A stretch of DNA of 64,000 bases. Origin: Spinacia oleracea. Its lineage: Eukaryota > Streptophyta > Magnoliopsida > Caryophyllales > Amaranthaceae. Positions 1 through 10,826 of the stretch are shown in pieces; position 1 is the stretch's first letter; each line of letters starts with the position of its first letter. Made by a program: the position numbers and the translations under genes. The stretch is taken from the NCBI RefSeq assembly GCF_020520425.1, contig NC_079488.1, forward strand, positions 4,689,747 to 4,753,746, given 5' to 3'. Below the pieces are notes generated by a model. That model was not told the DNA's origin. It worked only from the letters and a program-made list of their open reading frames with translations, and made no database searches.

Positions 1-3000
1 TATGCAAATGATTATGACATTGCCATGTCCACATAGTTCAAGAAACAGAACTACTAGTCATCTTGCATTCTAGTCGTCTAACGTTTTCTATGCGTCCAAT
101 TTTATAGAAAACTCCGACTAGGGACCATTTTCAACCTTTGACATTCAAGTTCACTTGATAGACATTTCTTAGTCACAGGACTGGTCCTGACAGTCTATCT
201 TGAATATTTCGTCAAATTTGAAGGGACTCATCATTTAATACTAAACCAAGATTAAATGGAATATGAAAATACATTTCATATATGATAAATGTTCAACCCC
301 AATGTTTTACAACCATGGGCCTCAAACCCATTTTCTAAAACAATTCATGGAATTCAAAGCTATGCTTGATTTCCAGTGCGACAATGTGAGTGTTGCTTCT
401 CACTTGTTGCATAGGTTTAGTTATCATGCTTTGCCAATCTTAACATCCTTTTCATCGAATGTTCTTTGAGATATGATGATAAGATCTTTTCGAGTTTGTT
501 TATTATGTGATCTAGTCTTTCTTACTACATTAGTGGTTCTACGCATTTTGCAATGAAGAACCATTAAGTTAGCAGACGTTTTTCTTGCTTCAAGAGTGGT
601 TCCACGCATTTTTCAATGAAGAACCATCAAGCCAGCAGATAGGTGATCTACCCAAGTTCAGTGAAGAACTTTAAACAACCCTGTTTTATTGCTTCTTAGG
701 CAATAATTACTTTTACTTCAACTGTTTAGGTTGCTAGTGATGCTTTGTTTGGATTTATTATCCAAGTAGTTCATAGACACGTGGAAGACTTTCCAGCTGT
801 ATCTTAGAACATAGAAATTAATATTTTAATTTCCCACGCAACAACTCATGGTCTCCAATCCATGTTGCCATTTCGAAACACGATGCTCTATAGCTCGTCC
901 TTATTAATGATTAACTCCAAAGGGTCTTGCTTGATCCTTTGCCAGTGTTTATGCGTGTAGCATCAATATTTAGCATATCTTTATTTCCTTGAATCAAGAA
1001 CTATTCCTATGTACCTTTTCAAGTACCATAAGTATTCTTGATCTTAATCTAGTTGATCTTCACTTAGATCAATAGAGATTGGTATATGTTCGTCATGCCT
1101 AAAGTCATACGATACATTTTTGGCGATCCTCATATTATATCATACATGATAAATTCTTTTGCAGAATAATTCCCAATTGAATTCTATTCATGTAACTTTA
1201 GCTTATCTAGTTTCAGTAGATACTAAATTCAGCTAAATTCTTTGACATATAATATAGGTTAAGAATCTTATTTAGATCCTTTGATGTTTAACTTAGTAAA
1301 TTCTTATACATAGTTCAAACATCCTTTACTTAGATTTATTCACATGGGTCGAATATCTCCAATGGAGACTTTCGTGTTTGATTTAGTAAATGCCATTACT
1401 TAATCCAAAACAATATCATAAGATCTTTGTAAATAGATCTTAATACCCAGTATGTACTAAGTTTCGCCATGGTCCATCATTGATGAATAATTTCAAATCT
1501 AAGTCATTAGCATTTGAATGTTATTTCACAATAGAGAGATATGTGTGTAATACACATAGGACCAATTAAGTTTTAAGTACTCCCACTAAACTTCTTATAT
1601 ATCTATAAGAATCATGTATATTTTATGAAACTAAAATGCTTATTAGCTTCACTAAAATACAGTTCTAATTCCCAATTGCTTGCTTAAATCTGGACTTAGA
1701 TTTCATAAGCTAGCTTTCTTTTTCAAGCATTTATTTGGATCCACAAATCCTATGACATACCATGTACATAGTTTATTCCAACATTTGATTGAGGAATACT
1801 TTTGTCATCCAATTGCCATATTTACCAATATGCAATCATTGCTTGAATTATAGACTTGAAGCATTACGATTTTGCATGAGGTTTCAACACAATCCACATC
1901 GTGAATTTGCTTGTAACTTTTAGCAACTAATCTAGCTTTGTGTGTGAACACAATTCATGTTTGATGGTTTTTATCCTTAAAACAAACTTGCAACCAATAG
2001 GTGTGAAACTATTCTTGCAAATCAACAAAATTTCAATTTTGTCATCAAAACATTGAGTATGTTTTATGGCCTCTAACCATTTAAAAACATTTGAGTCTAT
2101 ATATGGCCTCTAACCATTTTAGGGAATCTGGGTTTCGTCATAGCTTTCTTACAAGTCACAAACTCATTAATCTACATGATAATAGTTTGACTGCAAGTTG
2201 TAGGTTTCTTCACTATTTAATAGAAGAATCTCATAGCTTCATTGACCTGATCTCTATGTTTCTTTACTATCTAATAGAAGAATCTCATAGTTTCAGTGAC
2301 TTGAATTCTATGCCTACTTGGGTATAGAACATCAAACAATAGAATATCAATAGCCACTTGAAAGTCCTTTGAATATTCTGTTCTCCTTGAAGCACTTGTA
2401 AAGTCTTCTAAGAGATATCTATTCTTTAAAGCCACTTCTAACGTCCTTAAAGAATAAGTTCGGATTTTCTGAAGCACTTCGAAAAGCCTCCGGAATGTCC
2501 GTTTATGTTTGTTGTTCGCCTCGAAAACTTTCGAGGTCTATTTTCTCCCACTTCTCATTTTTGGAAACGAATCTCCAAAAGGACATTATTTCGAGCAAAC
2601 AAACATTATGTTCTCAAAAATTCGTGGTAGAAACAATACCCTTGTGTCTCATTTGAATAAATCACAATGAAACATATATCTATGCTTGGGCCTTAGTTTG
2701 TTGAATAACAAACACTAAGCTCCCACTGAGTTTAGGAACTCTTTAGATATATTATGAAAAGATATTCTGAAATTACTTTTCAATAGCTTTGACGAATTTG
2801 GTTTAGTTTGGTGGTAGTTGAGCATTTTGTTTTAGAAATTATAGGAAAATTCTTTATGATTCATCATTGATCGAATCAAGTGCTAATTGACTTCGATTAT
2901 TCCAACTAAGATATGCCATATCTTATGGACCTAGATTGTGAAATTACAACACACAATCATTGATGATCATATTTGGTCTCAAGTAATCATCAACATGATC

Positions 3001-4420
3001 TAACCTAGATCTTTATGATTTCTTGCCAAGTGGATTTTATACTTCTGAATCTTTGAACTAGTCAAACAGATTCAAACTTATATCACTTTGAGTAAATAAA
3101 CCTATATTCACTCAAATCCATGTGAAATAATAAAGTCATAAAATCTTTCTTTAGCTTTGAACTCTATCGTCTAGGCGTTCTAACAATAGTTCATATTCTT
3201 TGTTACTTTCAACAAGTAAGACTAGCTTGTCTTAAGTTGATCTAGAAATCAACCAACTTTCAAAAGGTCCATCAAAATAGAGCTTATGAATGTTAACTTG
3301 TTGATATGGTCTAAGCAACAATGCCAAAGATTAGTGGAACTCAAATCAAGGGTTTGATTTGAACCTAGTAAAGTTTTTATTTAAGAGTTGTTTGTTTTAA
3401 TCAAGCATATTGACTCAACCTGTAATTGTCCATTTCATTCAAATAAACAAACAACCATTGTTTTTGTTTTTCTTGAATGTGAGTCTTTCTGTGTTTGAAA
3501 ACAGAAATTTAGGTATTTTGATTATGGAACAAAATAGCCATTTAGTTCCAGCCTTTGAAAGGACTTAAAACAAACTAGATGACCCTACAACTAATGTAGC
3601 ATTTCCATGCTTCATTTCCCACTTGTAGGTCATTAGAGTATCCTAGCTTCCATTGTTTGAGTTATTACCGAAGTAAGAACCTCAAGCGGTATATGATACC
3701 AAGGAAGTTTGATTGCTAGGTCACTTCTCTTTAAACATAAACTTATAGGTAGAAACGGAATCGTAAATTCCTTTCATTTGTTCCTCGTTTTCCTATTTCT
3801 TGTACCCTTTCTTATAGTCTTAAGAATTGAATTCTTTAGTGTTGACTTTTATACTTTGTTAGACATGTCCAATGTCACCAACAAGGTTCTTTACCATTTT
3901 AATTTATGTTGAATATTTTGTTTCAACTAGATGATCTTACCAGAAGCTTCTAAAGTTCTCTAAGCATCGATCTATTCGAATGTCTAGGGACTAGACTCAT
4001 TCGAGAATTAAATGGACAAAGATATTAGGTTGTTAACCATTGGTAAAGCTGAGCGTATTAAACTCAATGCTTTATGATCTCAAAACTACATTGTATTTTG
4101 AATTCACAAGCACCAATTGGTTTGCCATTCGATTTTGATATTCGAAAACAACCATAAAAGTCGCTAAAAGAAACGTACATTTTAAATTGCTCACTTTCTC
4201 TCATTTCCGTGAATCGTTCTTGGATTCACTACCAATCGAGGAAATTTACTGTTACCTTTCTAAAAGGATTTATTGCAGTGCAAGATATTTAATTATAAAC
4301 AATAATTAAAACATACATTGAAGCATGCAAAGTCTAAACATTTATCATGAATAATAACTTGAAATTAAAGCAACCATGCAATTCAAACAAGTTATTAGCA
4401 TTTTATTCGATTTTATTGTT
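1..4420 (-). mobile_element. Decayed internal region of Ty1/copia element A
   Basis: No open reading frame survives, but patches align by eye with the intact copia element B and with the RT-bearing copy near 32-33 kb. The stretch around 1430-1470 matches reverse transcriptase sequence (compare about 32010-32035). 2510-2700 matches the integrase region (compare 8660-8790). 3510-3660 matches the pre-integrase/protease area (compare 9740-9860). The order along the plus strand is RT, integrase, protease, so the element reads on the minus strand. The decay is heavy, whereas the attached leader and LTR are almost the same as in B. This suggests a non-autonomous family member that keeps only cis-acting ends. 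The 3' LTR would lie left of the window. Confidence 0.7.
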
Positions 4421-5917
4421 CCGGCAGGTGTGAATAAAATGATTCCAAGATCCTAAAATCATTGAAGAACTAAGCACAGTTTGTCGACTTAATCCTAAAA
4501 CATCTTAGGTAAGCAAAAGCCTTTTGCTAATAGTCTAGAAACTATTCTTGGTTGATAGGTACGTCTAAGAACTTATTAGGTAAACCTATCGATTTTGCCA
4601 CGACATAAAAGGACTCCTTACTTATATCGTTGAGTTTCACCAAAACTAACGTGTACTCACAATTATTTGTGTACCTTGCCCCTTTAGGACCAATAAGTAA
4701 CACCTCGCTGAGCGAAAACTATTACTAGATTGATGTAAAGGATATCCAAGCAAGTGTATATTTTGGCATGGCACCTTATAACTCAATTTTTAAGTTTGGA
4801 ACTTAAGGCTCTTACTATGTTGGTTAGATTTTAAGTGAACTAAAATCCTTAATCATGCAACATAATCAAGCTTTTGATCTCATGCATTTTAAGACATATT
4901 TAAAACAATAAATAACTTAAAACATGCATAAGATATTTGTGATCTAGTATGGCCCGACTTCATCTTGAAGCTTTGACTTCAAAGTCCGTCTTGAAAATCT
5001 CCGTGGGAGGCACCATTTTCTTCAAATAGGATAAGCTATAACTAATTACAACTATTTGATGGTTCGCAGACCATATTTGAATTGAAAAATAACTTTGGTA
5101 CTTTAGACCAATTACATTCAAATTAATGGTACGCAGACCATATTTTCTATCCTATTTGGGCCATACTAGTCACTTCATAACCTGCAAAACAGTACATATA
5201 CAATATATACCATTCACCCATTCATTATCATGAATGGCCCACATAGCTGGTTAGTAAAACACATTATGCATCACGTAAACATTTGCAGCAATTAATCAAG
5301 GGCACCAATAATCTACCAATTATCCAGTCCTTATTAATTCTAATCAAGTTGTTTTAACCTTAAGGATTTGTAGACCTAATCAAGAGTTTATGACTAAAAT
5401 ACGCTCCCACTTAAACCAATAAATTCATATGCTTTACTAATTTTAAACATAAAAATGTATTTCTAGTCTAACCGGAAACATACAAATTTAATTAAAATTT
5501 AAAGCTCATATAAACTTATAATTGAATCCAAAAATTTAATTTAATTTCAGTCGTATTTAAATTAATTCATGATTTTAATTTTAGTAAAATAATTAGAATA
5601 AATAAAATTTATTATAATTACAATATTCAAAATTAAAATCCAAGAAAATAATTTAAATTATTAATTTTAAAATTAATTAAAATTACGTGAACTGGAATTT
5701 TCAAATTAAACATTCAAAACGATCTTTAATCGTAACGCAAACACCCTACGCGTTGCACGCCCATGGGCCGCACGCACACAGCCATTGCTGGCCATGTGCG
5801 CGCAGCCCATGCGCTCGTCGCATAGCTGCTGCATCCCCATCGCAAGCCTCCGCACGCATTGGTGCTCGCTGCGCGCGCCAGCGCTCATCGCACGCGGGCT
5901 ATCGTTCGCAGTGCGCG

Positions 5918-6115
5918 CGCGACATCGCTCGCTGGGCGCGCGACATCGCTCGCTGGGCGCGCGACATCGCTCGCTGGGCGCGCGAGCCATCGCTCGCTGG
6001 GCGCGCGACATCGCTCGCTGGGCGCGCGACATCGCTCGCTGGGCGCGCGACATCGCTCGCTGGGCGCGCGACATCGCTCGCTGGGCGGGCGACATCGCTC
6101 GCTGTGCGCGCGAGC
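5918..6115. repeat. 21-bp GC-rich minisatellite in copia leader
   Basis: About nine to ten tandem copies of a 21-bp unit (gggcgcgcgacatcgctcgct), with one shortened unit near 5981-5990. The corresponding place in element B (about 12400-12610) has a different, less regular set of related units, so the array is hypervariable between family members. The unit length is a multiple of three and lacks stop codons, so several frames on both strands appear open. I do not read this as coding. Confidence 0.9.
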
Positions 6116-7167
6116 AATGCTAGGCGCAACGCTCGTGGCACGCGAGCTTGCGCTCGCTGCGCGCGAGGCTGCGCGCTCTTGTGCGAGGCAGCGCGCGTTG
6201 TGGCGCAGCTCGCTTGCTGCCCACACGCGACTGCCTTGGCTCGCCCTACGCCCATGCCCATTCGTCCATTGGTCGTGGCACACGACACAAGGCAGGGCTG
6301 CTGCCTTGTGCTCGTGCACTACGCCCTTGCTTATTGCATTCGTGCCGCACGGGCGACGAGCTCCCTTGCTCGTCGTCGCATGCCCGCATTATACAACACC
6401 CCTTAAGGGTAACACGAAGCGTCCATTGCTTCGTGCGTGCAAGTTATATGAACGAATCGCATAAAAATTTAAAATTTATATTTAAAATTAATGACAAATT
6501 AATAAATAATATTAATTTCATAATTTTAGGGCGTAAAATCGAAAATTTATTATCCAATTGATTTCCGATTGTTATGGATTCAAGTCTAGGTCATAAAAAT
6601 TTAAAATTTATCGTAAATTTACAATTTTTATGGTGGTTTTTAATCATAGGTTTCTAATTAAATTACAATTAATTATGAAAATCAAATTAATTCTAAATTA
6701 TTCTAATTTTCAACAAATTAATCATAATTAATAATTAGATTGCATAATTAACAAGACTAGGCATTCAAACTTGTTAAACATATGCAGTAGGTCAATCAAA
6801 AATTCAAGATTTATCAACAAGAATCGCAAATATTTAATTTAACATCTTAAATTTACGAAATTTTGCATTCGAAAAACTAAAACCTTCGAAAAGTCATAGT
6901 TAGGCTTCGAATTTGAGAATTCTGGGTTCGGCAGAAAAATACTAATTTTGTCAAAATTTTAGAATGCCTTTTACATGCGGAATTGACACAAAAATCACTC
7001 AATTCGGATGAGTAATGAAGAAACTGCCGAAAAACTGCGTACGTATAATTAAATAAACGCAATTTGCAATTAATTAACAATTACGAAAATTAATCACCCC
7101 TTTTAATTCTTGCAAATTTGTAATATTTAACCATGTTAATGCAATTTAGATTATGAAAATAATAAAG

Positions 7168-7182
7168 GGCTCGTGATACCAC
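7168..7182 (-). promoter_or_regulatory. Primer-binding site of copia element A
   Basis: On the minus strand, immediately after the LTR end, the sequence reads TGGTATCACGAGCC. This resembles the initiator-methionine tRNA primer site (TGGTATCAGAGC) used by many plant copia elements. It marks the LTR at 7183-8656 as a 5' LTR of a minus-strand element whose body lies to the left. Confidence 0.75.
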
Positions 7183-8656
7183 TGTTAGGTTATGATACAT
7201 ATGACAATTCATAAATCATGCGGAAAAAACCATAAACCCAGGAAAACATATTATTTACACATAATCATTTAGCATAGATTAGATGCATACTCTTTGTTGC
7301 GTGCCTTCCCTAGCTGCGCCCGAACCGAACAAGAACAAGCCTTTAGGACTCCAAGTGTCGTCCCTCCGTAGATAGTCCACAGCACGTCCGGATCCGCCTT
7401 AAGATTGACCAACTAGAATCGCCCTTAAGGTACTATTATTTTCGGCACTTTATAGGCAAATGTGTGACTGAATTTTTCTCTCAAAAACTCACTTTGAATA
7501 CTTTGAAACTTGTGTTATAAATTGTGAGCCCTAGCCTCATATTTATAGCGGTATGGAAAGGGAATCGAAATCCTATTCAGATACAAATTAATCAAACCTA
7601 GAATCCTACAAGAACTCTAATTTAATTAATTTTATCAAATAGAATTAGGAATTTAATCATTAACCGAACTCTGCATGTTTTAGGAAACGTGCACGAACAC
7701 AAACACTTGCACACACACGCACGGCAGCCACGATGGGCTCCATGCGTGCGCGCGAGCAGCAGCCCACTCAGCGCCCGCGCGCGCTGCGCGTGCTGTGCGC
7801 GCTGTGCGCGCTGCGCGCTGCGCGTGCTGTGCGCGCTGTGCGCGCTGCGCGTGCTGTGCGCGCTGTGCGCGCTGCGCGCTGCGCGCAGCCTGCTGGGCCT
7901 GGCCTTGCGCTGGGCCTGGCGTGGCTGTTTGTGCGGCGCGCTTGGCTTGCTGGGCGATGGCCTGGCTTCGTGCTGGGCCTCGTCCGGCAGGCCTCGTCCG
8001 ATGCTTATTCGTACGATGCGCTTCCGATTAAATTTTCCGATTCCGGAATTCATTTCCGATACGAACAATATTTAATATTTCCGATTCCGGAATTAATTTC
8101 CGTTTCGAACAAATATTTAATATTTCCGTTTCCGGAATTATTTTCCGATTCCGGTAATATTTCCGATTCTGACAATATTTCCGTTTCCGGCAATATTTCC
8201 GATTCTGGCAATATTTCCATTTCCGATAATATTTTCCGACACGTACCATGTTTCCGTTTCCGGCAACATCTACGACTTGGATAATATTTATATTTCCGAT
8301 ATGATCCATATTTCCGTTTCCGGCAATATCATCGTTTCCGGAGTATTCATTCCTTGCCTGTGACGATCTTAGCTCCCACTGAAACCAAGATCCGTCGGTT
8401 CCGAATATTCATAGATGGAGTATTTAATGCTATTAAATACTTGATCCGTTTACGTACTATTTGTGTGACGCTACGGGTTCAGTCAAGAGTAAGCTGTGGA
8501 TTAATATCATTAATTCCACTTGAACTAAAGCGGCCTCTAGCTAGGCATTCAGCTCACTTGATCTCACTGAATTATTAACTTGTTAATTAATACTGAACCG
8601 CATTTATTAGACTTAACATAGAATGCATACTTGGACCAAGGGCATTATTTCCTTCA
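7183..8656 (-). mobile_element. 5' LTR of copia element A
   Basis: This 1474-bp LTR is bounded on the plus strand by TGTTAGG and CCTTCA. Its boundaries match the LTRs at 13682-15070 and 17474-18814, the last of which has a target-site duplication that fixes the ends. It holds a GC-rich patch (about 7735-7960) that includes a short repeat of GTGCGCGCT-like units not seen in the other two LTRs. It also holds a run of about 18-bp units rich in TTTCCG at 8025-8345. The right edge abuts integrase coding sequence of element B. Confidence 0.88.
8028..8345. repeat. TTTCCG-rich imperfect tandem repeat inside LTR
   Basis: Imperfect units of about 18 bp of the type aatatttccgattctgac recur across the block. 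The same block is present in the LTRs at about 14440-14760 and 18180-18500 with small differences in unit order. It belongs to the LTR. Short open frames here are by-products of the repeat. Confidence 0.85.
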
Positions 8657-10826
8657 CTACTTTTCTCCTACTTGTCATTTTGGAAATGTGATCTCTCTCC
8701 AAAAAGACACAATCTCGAGCAACAAACACCTTGTTCTCAGATGTATTGTAGAAGTGATACCCCTTTGTTTCCTTTGGATAGCCCACAAGGATACATTTGT
8801 CAGATTTTGGATGAAGTTTGTCTGAAATTAATCGTTTGACGTATACTTCACATCCCCAAATCTTAAGAAAAGACACATTTGGAGGCTTTCCAAACCATAA
8901 TTCGTATGGAGTCTTTTCGACAGCTTTAGACGGAGCTCTATTTATAGTGAGTGCAGCTGTATTTAGTGCATGTCCCCAAAATTCTAATGGAAGTTTGGCC
9001 TGACCCATCATTGACCTGACCATGTCTAGCAAGGTTCTGTTCCTCCGTTCTGACACACCGTTCCATTGTGGTGTTCCAGGAGGAATCAATTCTGATAGAA
9101 TTCCACATTCTTTAAGATGGTCATCAAATTCATAGCTCAGATATTCACCGCCTCTATCAGACCGCAGTGCCTTAATCTTCTTGCCTAATTGATTCTCTAC
9201 TTCACTCTGAAATTCCTTGAATTTGTCAAAGGATTCAGACTTATGCTTCATTAGGTAGACATAACCATATCTACCGAAGTCATCAGTGAAAGTGATAAAG
9301 TAGCTGAAACCACCTCTAGCATTTGTACTCATTGGTCCACATACATCTGTATGGATTAAACCCAATAGTTCATTTGCTCTTTCTCCAACTTTAGAGAAAG
9401 GTTGCTTTGTCATTTTGCCAAGTAAACATGATTCGCATTTACCATAATCCTCTAAGTCAAATGGTTCTAGAATTCCTTCCTTTTGAAGTCTTTCTAAGCG
9501 TTTCAAGTTTATATGGCCTAATCGACAATGCCACAGATAGGTGAGATCTGAATCATCCTTTTTGGCCTTTTTGGTATTTATGTTATATACTTGTTTGTCG
9601 TGATCTAATAAATAAAGTCCATTGACTAATCTAGCAGATCCATAAAACATCTCTTTAAAATAAAACGAACAACTATTGTCTTTTATTAAAAAGGAAAATC
9701 CCTTAGCATCTAAGCAAGAAACTGAAATGATGTTTTTAGTAAGACTTGGAACATGGAAACATTCTTCCAGTTCCAAAACTAGCCCGGAGGGCAACGACAA
9801 ATAGTAAGTTCCTACAGCTAATGCAGCAATCCGTGCTGCATTTCCCACTCGTAGGTCGACTTCACCCTTGCTTAACTTTCTACTTCTTCTTAGTCCCTGT
9901 GGATTGGAACATAAGTGTGATCCACAACCTGTATCTAATACCCAAGAAGTTGAATTAGCAAGTATACAGTCTATAACGAAAATACCTGAAGATGGAACGA
10001 CTGTTCCGTTCTTCTGATCTTCCTTTAGCTTCAAGCAATCTCTCTTCCAATGCCCCTTCTTCTTGCAGTAGAAGCATTCGGATTCAGAAGTGGGTTGACT
10101 GACCTTCCTCTTTACAGATTTGGCGCCAGTTTGCTTAGTTGGGCTGGCCTTGTTGCCACCTTTCTTAGCATTCCTCTTCTTTCCAGATTTCTTGAACTTG
10201 CCCCCACGCACCATAAGCACATCTTGCTTATCAATTTTGAGCGTCTTTTCAGCGGTCTTCAGCATACCGTGAAGCTTAGTGAGCGTTTTGTCCAGACTAT
10301 TCATACTGTAGTTCAGTTTGAACTGATCATACCCGCTATGAAGAGAATGGAGGATGGTGTCTATAGCCATTTCCTGAGAAAATTGCTGATCCGGCCGACT
10401 CATATTCTCAATGAGTCCAATCATTTTGAGAACATGTGGACTTACGGGCTCGCCTTTCTTAAGCTTGGTCTCAAGAATTTGCCTATGAGTCTCGAATCTT
10501 TCGACTCGAGCCAGATCTTGGAACATGTTCTTCAACTCACTGATGATTGTGAAAGCATCTGAGTTGATGAACGTTTTCTGCATATCCGCACTCATGGTGG
10601 CGAGCATTAGACATTTCACATCCTTGTTGGCATCAATCCAACGATTGAGGGCTGCCTGAGTGACCCCGTCGCCTGCGGCTTCGGGCATCGCCTCTTCTAG
10701 GACATACTCCTTTTCTTCCTGCATAAGAACTATTTGCAAGTTCCTTTGCCAGTCAAGGAAGTTTTTCCCGTTCAACTTCTCCTTTTCGAGAATTGATCGA
10801 ATGTTGAATGAATTGTTGTTTGCCAT
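8613..10826 (-). CDS. Ty1/copia gag-pol, cut off within integrase region (element B)
   Basis: This is a retrotransposon polyprotein starting at the ATG complementary to 10824-10826 (MANNNSFNIRSIL). An upstream in-frame extension to 10919 lies in leader sequence and is not typical of gag. In order it shows a copia-type gag domain, a zinc knuckle CFYCKKKGHWKRDC, the protease motif WVLDTGCGSHL, a GAG-pre-integrase histidine-cysteine region with the CRLGHIN motif, and the integrase core (HTDVCGP, DDFGR, later SERRNRTLL). Normally reverse transcriptase and RNase H follow. Here the frame runs at 8656 directly into LTR sequence of element A and stops at 8613. The coding part is otherwise uninterrupted, so the disruption looks recent. 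RT-RNaseH of this copy is absent from the window. Confidence 0.9.
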   Translation of the reverse strand: MANNNSFNIRSILEKEKLNGKNFLDWQRNLQIVLMQEEKEYVLEEAMPEAAGDGVTQAALNRWIDANKDVKCLMLATMSADMQKTFINSDAFTIISELKNMFQDLARVERFETHRQILETKLKKGEPVSPHVLKMIGLIENMSRPDQQFSQEMAIDTILHSLHSGYDQFKLNYSMNSLDKTLTKLHGMLKTAEKTLKIDKQDVLMVRGGKFKKSGKKRNAKKGGNKASPTKQTGAKSVKRKVSQPTSESECFYCKKKGHWKRDCLKLKEDQKNGTVVPSSGIFVIDCILANSTSWVLDTGCGSHLCSNPQGLRRSRKLSKGEVDLRVGNAARIAALAVGTYYLSLPSGLVLELEECFHVPSLTKNIISVSCLDAKGFSFLIKDNSCSFYFKEMFYGSARLVNGLYLLDHDKQVYNINTKKAKKDDSDLTYLWHCRLGHINLKRLERLQKEGILEPFDLEDYGKCESCLLGKMTKQPFSKVGERANELLGLIHTDVCGPMSTNARGGFSYFITFTDDFGRYGYVYLMKHKSESFDKFKEFQSEVENQLGKKIKALRSDRGGEYLSYEFDDHLKECGILSELIPPGTPQWNGVSERRNRTLLDMVRSMMGQAKLPLEFWGHALNTAALTINRAPSKAVEKTPYELWFGKPPNVSFLKIWGCEVYVKRLISDKLHPKSDKCILVGYPKETKGYHFYNTSENKVFVARDCVFLERDHISKMTSRRKVVKEIMPLVQVCILC

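Larger units (their letters stand above)
4421..7182 (-). mobile_element. Long untranslated leader of copia element A
   Basis: This stretch is nearly identical to 10950-13681 of element B over about 2.7 kb. It begins next to the primer-binding site at 7182 and ends where gag starts in B. It is AT-rich except for a GC-rich island at about 5740-6400, which contains a 21-bp tandem array. It has no credible coding sequence: the open frames in the GC-rich island occur on both strands and result from a repeat unit divisible by three. Confidence 0.75.

Noticed and set aside
5687..6561. Several long overlapping open frames on both strands rich in arginine and alanine
   Set aside because: They come from the 21-bp GC-rich array in the copia leader. 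The sequence lies between primer site and gag and is not conserved in element B.
7622..8309. Open frames in the LTR (cysteine/alanine-rich and phenylalanine/serine-rich)
   Set aside because: They follow short GC-rich and TTTCCG repeats within LTR sequence shared by three LTRs, and have no domain or start context.
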